In this document: positions 1 through 7,570 of the stretch, piece after piece
How the letters are laid out: every line of letters starts with the position of its first letter
Position numbering within the stretch: the stretch's first letter is position 1
Source: Niallia sp. NCCP-28
GTDB lineage: Bacteria > Bacillota > Bacilli > Bacillales > Cytobacillaceae
Direction of reading: 5' to 3'
Assembly: GCF_023168165.1 (NCBI RefSeq)
Contig: NZ_BQYJ01000003.1
Coordinates: forward strand, 248,001 to 312,000
Length of the DNA: 64,000 nt
Program-made: the position numbers and the translations under genes
Notes under the pieces: model-generated
What the model was told of the DNA's origin: nothing
Database searches by the model: none
What the model saw: the letters and a program-made list of their open reading frames with translations, nothing else

Positions 1-393
1 TCCTCTAGTTTTCGGTGGGACCACATCCCAAATAATTGTAAATGCAATCGGCATAAGGGCACTGCCGCCAATGCCTTGAATGGCACGGAAAATACAAAGT
101 TGGATCATTGTCTGCGCTGTACCGCATAATATCGAGCCCATTAAAAATAGAATAATTCCGATGATAAAAAAACGTTTGCGTCCAAAATTGTCGGATAATT
201 TCCCGAAAATAGGCATACCTGCCATTTCTGCAACTAAATAAGCAGAAGTTACCCATACGTATTTGTCCATGCCGCCTAAATCACCTATAATTGAACCCAT
301 GCTTGTTGCGACAATAGTGTTGTCTAGTGAGGCTACAAATATGCCCAGCAATAAGGCTGCCATAACAGGAACAAGTTTTGTTTCATTTTTCAT
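1..393 (-). CDS. MFS multidrug transporter, DHA2-like, N-terminal part
   Basis: The reading frame leaves the window on the left, so only the first 131 residues are present. They cover about four membrane helices of a major facilitator protein. Motif A (GKLSDNFGRKR) lies in the loop after helix 2, and the N-terminus contains a LDNTIVATS segment typical of 14-helix drug:proton antiporters of the EmrB/QacA type. This suggests proton-driven export of toxic compounds from the cytoplasmic membrane. The gene is divergent from a TetR-family gene, and the shared intergenic region holds two identical palindromes, which points to local repression relieved by a substrate. The exact substrate cannot be inferred. 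Confidence 0.88.
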   Translation of the reverse strand, partial: MKNETKLVPVMAALLLGIFVASLDNTIVATSMGSIIGDLGGMDKYVWVTSAYLVAEMAGMPIFGKLSDNFGRKRFFIIGIILFLMGSILCGTAQTMIQLCIFRAIQGIGGSALMPIAFTIIWDVVPPKTRG

Positions 394-414
394 TCAATAA
401 ACGCCTCGCATTCC

Positions 415-455
415 TTAACAATGTTAAATAACATGTAGAAGTTTAACATTGTTAA
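415..455. promoter_or_regulatory. Paired palindromic operators between MFS pump and TetR gene
   Basis: Two 13-bp palindromes, TTAACAATGTTAA (415-427) and TTAACATTGTTAA (443-455), have centres 28 bp apart. Together they also form a larger inverted repeat with 14-bp arms (415-428 and 442-455). Dyads of this kind between a TetR gene and a divergent pump are the normal target of the regulator. Binding by the neighbouring TetR protein is inferred. Confidence 0.7.
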
Positions 456-516
456 ATTTATTAGTAAAGCACAAAATGAAAAATTCCTTTACAATGGAAG
501 TAATGAGGTGACAAGA

Positions 517-1179
517 GTGGCTAAAAAGAATGTAAATAAGGAATCTATTACAGCAGCAGCTTTAGAAATTTTGCATGAAAAAGGAATAGCTGCTTTAACG
601 ATGAGAAATATCGCAGCAAAACTGGAAGTGCAAGCACCGGCTTTATATTGGTACATAAAAAATAAACAAGAGCTGCTGCAAATGATTGGAGAATATATTT
701 CCAGTCAAATCGCATTTCCAAAACAGTCGAATGATTGGCAAGAGGAAACGACGGAACTCGCATTTGCAATCAGGAATGTGCTGCTTTCTATTCCAAATGG
801 AGCAGAAATTATGATGGATACATTGCCGATTACAAAAAAAAGACTACATTTAATCAATAGAACATTTGAAATATTCTATCGTGCACAATTTCCTGAACAT
901 AAAGTTTTTCAGTATGTACTAGCGATAAATAATTATATAACAACATTTGTTTTAGATGAGCAAAGACAGCTGCAAATGGTAAAAACAATAGGAGTAGAAG
1001 TAATTCATAAACAATTTTTTGAATCTATCAGCCAAATATCAGAAGAAGAAATACCATATGTATATCGTCATATGCTAAAGCAAAAGGGAGCAATCAATAA
1101 TGAAGCTAATTTTCTAGCGGGACTAAATATTATTTTAATGGGGATAAAAGGGGAGATAAATGAAATGCAAGACTATTGA
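517..1179 (+). CDS. TetR-family transcriptional regulator
   Basis: A DNA-binding repressor of about 220 residues. The N-terminal helix-turn-helix is clear: residues around ESITAAALEILHEKGIAALT, followed by MRNIAAKLEVQAPALYWYIKNK, where the ALYWYI segment is the recognition helix. The rest is the helical ligand-binding domain. The start is taken as GTG at 517, because GAGGTG lies six bases upstream. A GTG at 508 would overlap that ribosome site. It is divergent from an MFS pump with a paired operator between them, so its likely role is to repress the pump and itself until a drug-like ligand binds. The ligand is unknown. Confidence 0.85.
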   Translation: MAKKNVNKESITAAALEILHEKGIAALTMRNIAAKLEVQAPALYWYIKNKQELLQMIGEYISSQIAFPKQSNDWQEETTELAFAIRNVLLSIPNGAEIMMDTLPITKKRLHLINRTFEIFYRAQFPEHKVFQYVLAINNYITTFVLDEQRQLQMVKTIGVEVIHKQFFESISQISEEEIPYVYRHMLKQKGAINNEANFLAGLNIILMGIKGEINEMQDY

Positions 1180-1361
1180 CAAACGCCCGCTTTTTTTATT
1201 GTTCGCCTTGTTCGGATGCCGCAGACGTTTTCAATCAGCCTAAAAATGTGCATTTTTGACTTTGGCTACACGCTGAAATGGAGAAAGGGAGAGAATAAAT
1301 TAAAAAATCTTTGAAGGAAATAAAGGGATTTATCAATAAATTGAGAACTATATATAAAAGT

Positions 1362-1398
1362 AAAAAACATTAGCAATTACCTTCTGCTAATGTTTTTT
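1362..1398. terminator. Bidirectional rho-independent terminator
   Basis: Arms AAAAAACATTAGC and GCTAATGTTTTTT form a stable hairpin with T-runs on both strands. It serves the fabF-like gene on the minus strand and could also stop read-through from the TetR gene. Confidence 0.85.
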
Positions 1399-1412
1399 GC
1401 TTTATTATTAGA

Positions 1413-2651
1413 TTAGTGAATATTTTTTATAATGATGGAAGAATTATGGCCGCCAAAACCAAAAGAATTAGAAATTCCAATTTTTAAATGATTAGTGGGG
1501 CGAGCTTTGTTAGCAACATAATCCAAATTACAATCTGCATCAGGTGTCTGCAAATTTATGGTTGGTGGAATGATTCCTGATATTAAACTTTTAACTAGTG
1601 CTATTGCTTCGACCCCGCCGGATGCACCAAGCATATGTCCGAGCATAGACTTATTTGCTGTAACGGGGATTTGGTGAGCTTTTTCTCCAAATAATTTTTT
1701 TATTGCAAGTGTTTCGGAACGGTCGCCTACAGGTGTGCTTGTTGCATGTGCACTTATTATATCAATATCTGAAATGGTGATGTTAGCAGATTTGATCGCT
1801 TGATTCATGGCAGAGTATGCCCCGCGGCCATCTGGGTGAGAAGCTACCATATGATAGGCATCTGAACTGGCTCCATATCCGATTATTTCTCCATATATTG
1901 GAGCATTTCGAGATTTTGCATGTTCTAATGATTCTAATACAAGAATGCCAGCTCCTTCACTCATAACAAATCCATCTCTTTGTTTGTCAAAAGGACGGCT
2001 TGCTAAATGCGGTGCATCATTATTGGTTGATAAGGCTTTTGCATTGCTAAAGCTTGCTAAAGACAAGGGAGTAATTGCTGCTTCAGCTCCACCGCTAAAA
2101 ATAATGTCTGCATGACCGTTTCGAATGGAGTTAAAAGCTTCTCCGATTGCAGTATTTCCAATGGAACAAGCTGTAACAGGGGACAGAGACGGGCCTTCTG
2201 CTTTTAAGCGAATGCTGATTTGGGCAGCAGCAGCATTGGAAATCATCATCGGCACTAAATTAGGGCTTACCCTGCTTGGACCTCTTTCGTTCAGCGTTTG
2301 TACATTATTAATCAATGTTTGCAAGCCGCCAATGCCCGAGCCGACATAGACGCCTATTCTTTCCGGATCAATACTTTTTAAGTCTAATTGAGAATCAGTT
2401 AAGGCCTCTTCAGCGGCGGCTAAAGCAAATTGTGTGAATCGATCTAATTTTTTAGCCTCTTTTTTGCCAAAAACTTCAGCGGCATCGAAATTTTCTACGA
2501 GGCCGGCTATTTGTGTTTTTTGATTAGTGCAATCAAATCGTTTAATTTTTTTAATGCCTGAATGCCCTGATTGCAAAGCTTCCCATAAAGTTTGGACATT
2601 ATTTCCCAAAGGAGAAATAACACCCATTCCTGTAATGACAACTCTTTTCAT
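1413..2651 (-). CDS. Beta-ketoacyl-ACP synthase II (FabF-like)
   Basis: A 412-residue condensing enzyme that would add two-carbon units from malonyl-ACP to an acyl-ACP. The thiolase fold is complete. Cys162 lies in VTACSIG, His302 in SAHATSTP, Lys334 in TANKSMLGH and His339 in the same motif, giving the Cys-His-His catalytic set. Length matches FabF. It stands alone rather than beside fabH or acpP, and the nucleophile loop reads TACS rather than the usual TACA, so it may be a second, specialised FabF paralog. GGAGG lies eight bases before the ATG. It is divergent from an MmyB/MltR-like regulator, which suggests local control. Confidence 0.88.
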   Translation of the reverse strand: MKRVVITGMGVISPLGNNVQTLWEALQSGHSGIKKIKRFDCTNQKTQIAGLVENFDAAEVFGKKEAKKLDRFTQFALAAAEEALTDSQLDLKSIDPERIGVYVGSGIGGLQTLINNVQTLNERGPSRVSPNLVPMMISNAAAAQISIRLKAEGPSLSPVTACSIGNTAIGEAFNSIRNGHADIIFSGGAEAAITPLSLASFSNAKALSTNNDAPHLASRPFDKQRDGFVMSEGAGILVLESLEHAKSRNAPIYGEIIGYGASSDAYHMVASHPDGRGAYSAMNQAIKSANITISDIDIISAHATSTPVGDRSETLAIKKLFGEKAHQIPVTANKSMLGHMLGASGGVEAIALVKSLISGIIPPTINLQTPDADCNLDYVANKARPTNHLKIGISNSFGFGGHNSSIIIKNIH

Positions 2652-2766
2652 TTTGTTTCCTCCTTTTGGTTTGTCTTTTCATTTTTAACTATTTTTTATC
2701 CTATTACAAGTTGTAGTTTATCCTAGTATAATGAGTAATAGATTAGGGGCCAGAGGAGATCATGAT

Positions 2767-3609
2767 ATGAATCAAGATATTAGATTACAAGCACTTTCGG
2801 AATTTTTAAAAACAAAACGAGGGAAATTAACTCCTGGAATGGTTGGTTTGCCTATTGGCACAAGAAGGCGTACACCCGGTTTAAGAAGGGAAGAAGTTGC
2901 ACAGCTTGCAGGCGTCAGCACCACCTGGTATACATGGCTCGAACAAGGCAGGGACATTAAAGTGTCCATGTCAGTACTAGAAAATATTGCAGATGCGCTG
3001 CAATTAAATAAAGATGAACGAAAATATTTATATGGATTAGCGTTGGAAGAAGTGGAAAAAATTGATATGGGGCATGAAGAAAACTTTTCGATTACGCCTT
3101 CTTTAAAAAAAATAATGGAAGAACTTCGTTACTGTCCCACCATTATTTCTGATAGACGCTGTAATATTGTCGGCTGGAATGAAGCGGCAGCGCATGTATT
3201 TTTAGATTTTGCGCAAATTCCTGAAGAAAACAGAAATATGCTTGAATTGCTTTTTGCCAGAAAAGAATTTAAGTCATTAGCTGTCAATTGGGAGCATTTT
3301 GTCAAAGGATTTATAGCTATTTTTCGAACCTATTATGGACAATATGTTGCAGATGAATGGTATACCAGTTTTATTGAAAAAATGGAAAAGCAATATGCTG
3401 ATTTTCATAAATTATGGAATGAAAGCGAAATAAGCTCTGCTCCTGATGTTCTAATAGAATTTCGCCATTCCAGGCAGGGGAAGATGTTATTTAATTTAAC
3501 TTCTTTTCAAGTGCATGGCAATCATGATCTCAGAATCAGTGTATATACACCAGTAGAGGATACGCGAACCGAAGCAAAATTAATAGGGCTGCTAAAGGAG
3601 AGAAAATAA
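2767..3609 (+). CDS. XRE-type regulator with MmyB/MltR-like ligand-binding domain
   Basis: A 280-residue transcription factor. Residues about 5-75 form a Xre helix-turn-helix (RRTPGLRREEVAQLAGVSTTWYTWLEQGRDI), the signature of this family. The remainder (about 95-275) matches the PAS-like MmyB/MltR ligand-binding domain, with the conserved ISDRRCNIVGWNEAA start. The ATG at 2767 is preferred because AGGAGAT lies just upstream; the reading frame extends to 2731 without a ribosome site. A crystallised family member has been reported with a bound fatty acid, so placement divergent from a fatty-acid condensing enzyme is suggestive. The ligand and targets here are inferred. Confidence 0.82.
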   Translation: MNQDIRLQALSEFLKTKRGKLTPGMVGLPIGTRRRTPGLRREEVAQLAGVSTTWYTWLEQGRDIKVSMSVLENIADALQLNKDERKYLYGLALEEVEKIDMGHEENFSITPSLKKIMEELRYCPTIISDRRCNIVGWNEAAAHVFLDFAQIPEENRNMLELLFARKEFKSLAVNWEHFVKGFIAIFRTYYGQYVADEWYTSFIEKMEKQYADFHKLWNESEISSAPDVLIEFRHSRQGKMLFNLTSFQVHGNHDLRISVYTPVEDTRTEAKLIGLLKERK

Positions 3610-3667
3610 TTTTTCTTGCGTTATGATGCAAGGATAAAGTGATTTGAAAAAGGAAAGGTGATTAAAT

Positions 3668-4249
3668 ATGAAAAGAATTGCTGTATTTTGCGGATCAAGC
3701 AATGGGGCATCGCCAATGTATATAAATGAGGCCAAATTATTAGGAAAGGAAATGGCCAAAAGGCAAATAGAACTTGTTTATGGCGGTTCATGTGTTGGAT
3801 TGATGGGAGCAGTTGCAGATGCAGTATTAGAAAATGGCGGTAAAGCAATTGGTGTACTGCCTGATTTTCTCGCCGAAAAAGAAATTGCTCATAAACAACT
3901 GTCAGAATTAATTGTTGTAAAGTCTATGCATGAACGAAAAGCACAGATGGCTGAGCTGGCTGATGGTTTCATTACTCTTCCAGGTGGTGCTGGGACGATG
4001 GAAGAGTTTTTTGAAATATTTACATGGGGACAATTAGGCTTGCATCAAAAACCCTGTGGAATACTCAATACAAATAATTATTATGAACCCCTTATTCGCT
4101 TGATACATCATATGGCAGATGCTGCATTTCTTCAAGAAAAATTTCGGAATATGGCATTAGTAGATACGACAAGTACAGGGCTCTTGAATCAATTTAATAC
4201 ATATGAAGCACCACCGGTAAAAGTATTTTTAAATGAGCAGCAAACATGA
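3668..4249 (+). CDS. LOG-family nucleoside 5'-monophosphate phosphoribohydrolase
   Basis: A 193-residue cytosolic enzyme of the LOG (lonely guy) lysine-decarboxylase-like fold, related to B. subtilis YvdD. The diagnostic PGGAGTMEEFFE motif (PGGxGTxxE) is present near residue 101, and the N-terminus has the nucleotide-binding FCGSSNGASP and YGGSCVGLMGA loops. Family members remove the base from cytokinin-like or purine nucleoside monophosphates. AGGTGA lies upstream of the ATG. The bacterial role is usually unclear, and the gene appears monocistronic. Confidence 0.88.
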   Translation: MKRIAVFCGSSNGASPMYINEAKLLGKEMAKRQIELVYGGSCVGLMGAVADAVLENGGKAIGVLPDFLAEKEIAHKQLSELIVVKSMHERKAQMAELADGFITLPGGAGTMEEFFEIFTWGQLGLHQKPCGILNTNNYYEPLIRLIHHMADAAFLQEKFRNMALVDTTSTGLLNQFNTYEAPPVKVFLNEQQT

Positions 4250-4581
4250 TAAAACGTAGGGAATCGCTGTAAAACTTTGTTAAACCACGGCTGCTTGTAA
4301 GAGGTTAAAAAAATTTGATGCAAGTATTTAACAGGCAGCCAGATCGAATAGAAAGCTTTCTTTAAAAGAAAGGGGAAATAGGCAGAATCCTTACCATTTT
4401 TCTTATGAATGAAGATTGTCGTTAAAAATATTATCTTGTTAATAGAATTAGATATTAGTAAAATATGCCTGCAATCTTATTGAGAATAGGGAATATCCAA
4501 AGGTGAATAGGTTCATTTGCCTAGAGTTTATAGAAAACTGGAACTATAATGGAAGATGAACATATAAAAAGAGGTGTTATA
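4250..4581. other. Non-coding interval with inverted repeats
   Basis: No gene is supported. From 4289 to 4340 GGCTGC pairs with GCAGCC at the far end. Inside it CTTG/CAAG and GTTAAA/TTTAAC can pair, but in crossing order, so they are either alternative stems or a pseudoknot. I do not recognise it as a known riboswitch class. A further weak dyad with CTTTC/GAAAG lies near 4355-4375. The rest is AT-rich leader for the downstream kinase. Confidence 0.4.
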
Positions 4582-6252
4582 ATGAGCAGTAATTTCATTT
4601 ATCCAAAAAGTAGACAAATAGTGGACTATAATAGTAGACAAGGCCATATTCTCTATATGTATGAAAAAGTGGACAAATATGTAGAAAATGCAGTTGCTTT
4701 TATTGTAAACGGGGTCAAAAAGGGACATTATGTTTTATGGATAGATAAGGAAGAATTATATCACTCTATTTATCAGAAACTTAAAAATCTATTGAAAACA
4801 GAAGAGTTATCTTTCATTCATTTTAGCCAGGATAAGGAGTTTGTGGAGATTTTTATGGACTCGCCAACAAACAGTATCCCAAGTTATTATAGTGAGATTA
4901 TTCAGGCAATGGAAGTGGATGAATTATCTATAAGCAGTTGGTTTCATGTCTCAGGAAAAGTGAAGAAAAATAAATTCATTAATTTATATCAGATTGGCGA
5001 ATACTTAACAGAAATGCGCTGTTCAACGGAGCAAAAAATAGTGCTTGCAGTAGACGGGGGCGATATTTCAGCATCTTACCAAAATAGATTATTACATACA
5101 TATCCAAACTTCATGACTGATATCCAAATTGTAGAATCTCCTCTTTATATGCCTGATAATGATCCCACTCGAACTAATTATAAGGAAAGGGTGAAATTAG
5201 AAGGGATATTAAAAGCGACCAATCAGCAGCTGGAATCCTTTATTATGCGAAATCTAGATCCTGTTATGATCCTGAATAATGATGATGATGTATTGACCAT
5301 TAACGATGCATTTGAGAAAGTATTTGGCTGGACAGCAGCAGAAACGGTAGGGAAAAATTCACTTCAATTGCCTCATATCCCAGTCGTCAATCGCAAAGAA
5401 GTCTATCAGAATAAATGCATTACGCTGCTTGGAGAGAATGTTGGAGAATATGAATCAGTTAGAGTGACTAAAGCAGGCATCAGTCTTCATGTGCAAATTT
5501 CTTGTTTTCCTCTCAGAGATGAATACGATTGCGTCAATGGAAGAGCGGTAATTATTCGGGATATTACAGAAAAAAAGCAAGCGCAAGAATTATTGATAAA
5601 AACTGAAAAGTTATCGATTGCAGGAGAATTGGCAGCTGGAATCGCCCATGAAATCAGAAATCCTGTAACGGCGATAAAAGGATTTTTGCAGCTGATGGAA
5701 CATGGAAACATGAACAATAAAACATATTTCGAAATAATGGAAGCAGAAATAGAAAGAATTGAATTGATTTTAAGCGAGTTATTGATGTTGTCTAAGCCCC
5801 AAGTTGTTCAATATGAATCTACCAATATTTCGATGCTGATTCGTGATATTGTCATTCTTCTTGAGGCAGAAGCAATTATGAACAATGTGGAAATAGAATT
5901 AGACTTCGAATTAGAAGATGTTATCTTAAATGGGGAAAAAAATCAATTAAAACAAGTGGCCATTAATTTTATTAAAAATGCGATCGAAGCGATGCCAAAG
6001 GGAGGAAAATTGATGGTGCAGCTGAGAAAGTATAATGAGAACCAGTTATTAATCCGTTTTATTGATGAAGGATGCGGCATTCCAGATTATGTGCTTTCTA
6101 AATTAGGGCAGCCTTTTTATACAACAAAGGAAAAGGGAACTGGATTAGGGTTTATGGTGAGCAAACGAATTATTGAAAATCATAATGGAACAGTTGCAGT
6201 AGACAGCAAAGAAAATATTGGTACAACAATAGATGTAATGCTTCCACTTTAG
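4582..6252 (+). CDS. MEDS-PAS sensor histidine kinase (sporulation-kinase type)
   Basis: A 556-residue soluble kinase with no membrane helices. Order: MEDS domain (about 20-190, with GHILYMYEKVDKYVENAV), PAS domain (about 225-335), HisKA (about 345-410, phospho-acceptor His356 in AHEIRNP), and an HATPase domain with the N box (FIKNAIEAMPKGG) and G boxes (GCGIP, GTGLG). The text around His356, AHEIRNPVTAIKGFLQLM, is typical of kinases feeding the Spo0F-Spo0B-Spo0A phosphorelay. The gene has no adjacent response regulator, which also fits that role. AGAGGTG upstream of 4582 decides the start; an upstream ATG at 4549 lacks one. The signal sensed by MEDS is unknown. Confidence 0.87.
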   Translation: MSSNFIYPKSRQIVDYNSRQGHILYMYEKVDKYVENAVAFIVNGVKKGHYVLWIDKEELYHSIYQKLKNLLKTEELSFIHFSQDKEFVEIFMDSPTNSIPSYYSEIIQAMEVDELSISSWFHVSGKVKKNKFINLYQIGEYLTEMRCSTEQKIVLAVDGGDISASYQNRLLHTYPNFMTDIQIVESPLYMPDNDPTRTNYKERVKLEGILKATNQQLESFIMRNLDPVMILNNDDDVLTINDAFEKVFGWTAAETVGKNSLQLPHIPVVNRKEVYQNKCITLLGENVGEYESVRVTKAGISLHVQISCFPLRDEYDCVNGRAVIIRDITEKKQAQELLIKTEKLSIAGELAAGIAHEIRNPVTAIKGFLQLMEHGNMNNKTYFEIMEAEIERIELILSELLMLSKPQVVQYESTNISMLIRDIVILLEAEAIMNNVEIELDFELEDVILNGEKNQLKQVAINFIKNAIEAMPKGGKLMVQLRKYNENQLLIRFIDEGCGIPDYVLSKLGQPFYTTKEKGTGLGFMVSKRIIENHNGTVAVDSKENIGTTIDVMLPL

Positions 6253-6316
6253 AAAGCAGCTGGTTATATTTTTGGATGTTAAGAAGTGGGGATAAATGGA
6301 TGAAAGATAATTGATT

Positions 6317-6350
6317 GGCCATTTTTCTTATCAGAAAGAAAAATGGCTGG
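6317..6350. terminator. Hairpin downstream of sensor kinase
   Basis: GGCCATTTTTCTT pairs with AAGAAAAATGGCT. It sits about 65 bases after the kinase stop and is a plausible terminator, though it is followed by A-rich rather than T-rich sequence on the plus strand. Confidence 0.45.
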
Positions 6351-6370
6351 TCATAAAAAAGTTAGTAGAA

Positions 6371-6409
6371 AAAGCACAATAGTTCATTCTTAGTAGATGA
6401 ACTATTGTG
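6371..6409 (-). terminator. Rho-independent terminator of queF
   Basis: A perfect 13-bp inverted repeat (6397-6409 with 6375-6387, arms CACAATAGTTCAT and ATGAACTATTGTG) is followed on the minus strand by CTTTTTC. It lies about 60 bases after the queF stop codon. Confidence 0.8.
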
Positions 6410-6468
6410 TGAAAAATATATTCACCTATTGCAAAGTGGCTTTACGCCCATAACTTGTTACTGGAAAA

Positions 6469-7233
6469 TTAGCGATTATCAATTTTTTCTGGATACAAGT
6501 CATGATTCATTAAGCGGTTTGCTGCCATTTCTTCAAATTTAGTTCCAGGTTTTCCATAATTACAGTATGGATCAATGGAAATTCCGCCTCTTGGTGTAAA
6601 TTTCCCCCAAACTTCAATATAACGAGGATCCAATAATTTAATTAAATCATTCATAATAATATTTACACAATCTTCGTGAAAATCCCCATGGTTGCGGAAA
6701 CTAAATAAATATAATTTTAATGATTTGCTTTCTACTATTTTTTCATTTGGAATATAGCTGATATACATAGTAGCAAAGTCAGGTTGACCAGTAATTGGCA
6801 CTGCCGAATAATCAGCAGCTGGACTATATCATATTCTTATTTTTTCTGCGAATAAAAAATAAGAACCCTCGCGCTTCCATCCGTAGATGTACTCTACTTT
6901 CTTCTATAAATAGTACTTGATTCGCTTCCTATTTATATGATTTCGATAGTCTCTGCACCTTCTCCCAATAAGAGAGCTTGGCTCAGGATTAGAATTTTTA
7001 TTCCTTCCCTGAATTCACGAGGTTTAAGCGACAGTGTCTCCACTGAAGTGTGCCCTATCCTGACACAGACTGGTAAACTCTGGACAATTGAATTTTACAA
7101 AATAATCGCGATTCGCATGCAGATTATCAACAGATTCTAAAATATCAGGGCTATATTCAAATAAATATTTTGTGCCTTGATTTCCAAGCAATGTTAAATC
7201 TTCTAAACCTTCTTCTTTTTTTCTGCCAGACAT
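6469..7233 (-). CDS. queF: NADPH-dependent 7-cyano-7-deazaguanine reductase, interrupted by a group I intron
   Basis: QueF reduces preQ0 to preQ1 in queuosine synthesis. The coding sequence is the join of 7233-7063 (57 codons) and 6798-6469 (109 codons plus stop), giving 166 residues against 165 in B. subtilis. Exon 1 contains the family landmarks LLGNQGT and [10 protein letters not shown], ending in catalytic Cys57 (Cys55 of B. subtilis numbering). Exon 2 starts [17 protein letters not shown] and includes [20 protein letters not shown] and [10 protein letters not shown]. The junction restores FTSLC-PITGQ with no residue lost. The unspliced frame stops 11 codons into the intron. The ATG at 7233 follows AGGAGG. 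An upstream preQ1 riboswitch explains its regulation. Confidence 0.93.
6799..7062 (-). ncRNA. Group I self-splicing intron (264 nt, no internal ORF)
   Basis: Numbered from the 5' splice site at 7062. The exon ends in U and the intron ends in G. P1: exon UGUGU with intron GCACA (nt 10-14), closing on a G-U pair at the splice site. P2: CAGUG 18-22 with CACUG 27-31. P3: AACCUCG 39-45 with CGAGGGUU 192-199. P4: UCAGG 51-55 with CCUGA 76-80. P5: GAAU/AUUC. P6: CUCUC/GGGAG. P7: GACUAU 112-117 with AUAGUC 236-241, within the classic GGTGCAGAGACTA and GATATAGTCC elements. P8: 12 bp, 198-209 with 218-229. P9: CUGCUGA with UCGGCAG. Extra sequence between P7 and P3 fits P7.1/P7.2 of subgroup IA. No homing endonuclease is encoded. 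Confidence 0.94.
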
Positions 7234-7410
7234 ACAAATACCTCCTATATTCATGTGTACAAAAAAGGCAGATCCATAGCAAAAAACTAATATATAAACA
7301 GAGGGAACTTCTTATGTTATATGTTTCTGGACAATTTCAGCAGGAAGAGGCTGTATTTGTTAAATCACTTCTTTTTTGCCGAAAAAATATCGAAAACAGT
7401 CTAAACAAAA

Positions 7411-7442
7411 GAAAAAGCCGCATCCTTATGGACATGGCTTTT
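7411..7442 (-). terminator. Attenuator terminator of the preQ1 riboswitch
   Basis: On the minus strand AAAAGCC and GGCTTTT pair, with a further GUCC/GGAU helix and an AUAA loop, followed by TTTTTC. It lies 12 bases after the aptamer. The UAUGG tail of the aptamer can pair with CCAUG in the 5' arm, a simple way to switch between termination and read-through. Confidence 0.8.
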
Positions 7443-7454
7443 ACTGTCATGTTT

Positions 7455-7493
7455 CCATAGTTTTTTATAGAGGGTATCTGCTATGAACCTCTG
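7455..7493 (-). promoter_or_regulatory. preQ1-I riboswitch aptamer
   Basis: The minus strand reads CAGAGGTTCATAGC, then AGATACCCTCTATAAAAAAC and TATGG. AGAGG pairs with CCUCU to form P1, the loop carries the UUC and ACC-type residues, and the A-rich tail ending AAAAAACUA is the conserved pseudoknot-forming strand of preQ1-I. It is placed 220 bases upstream of queF, whose product makes preQ1, so feedback repression is expected through the adjacent terminator. Confidence 0.92.
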
Positions 7494-7570
7494 ATTCATC
7501 TCTGTAATGTACAAAAGAATCATAACGAATTTTTAGGACTTCGTCAAATGCCTTTTTAAAGAGGCTTTAT

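Noticed and set aside
6469-7254. queF as a frameshifted pseudogene of two fragments
   Set aside because: The gap is 264 nt of foreign sequence with complete group I core helices, and its exact removal restores an unbroken family-length protein. Decay would not give that.
7279-7290. AAAAAACTAA on the plus strand as a second preQ1 tail
   Set aside because: No GGTTC-type loop or P1 stem precedes it, so it is an isolated A-rich match.
7170-7460. 96-residue frame on the plus strand
   Set aside because: It runs antisense over the queF leader, riboswitch terminator and start, and has no ribosome site or family resemblance.
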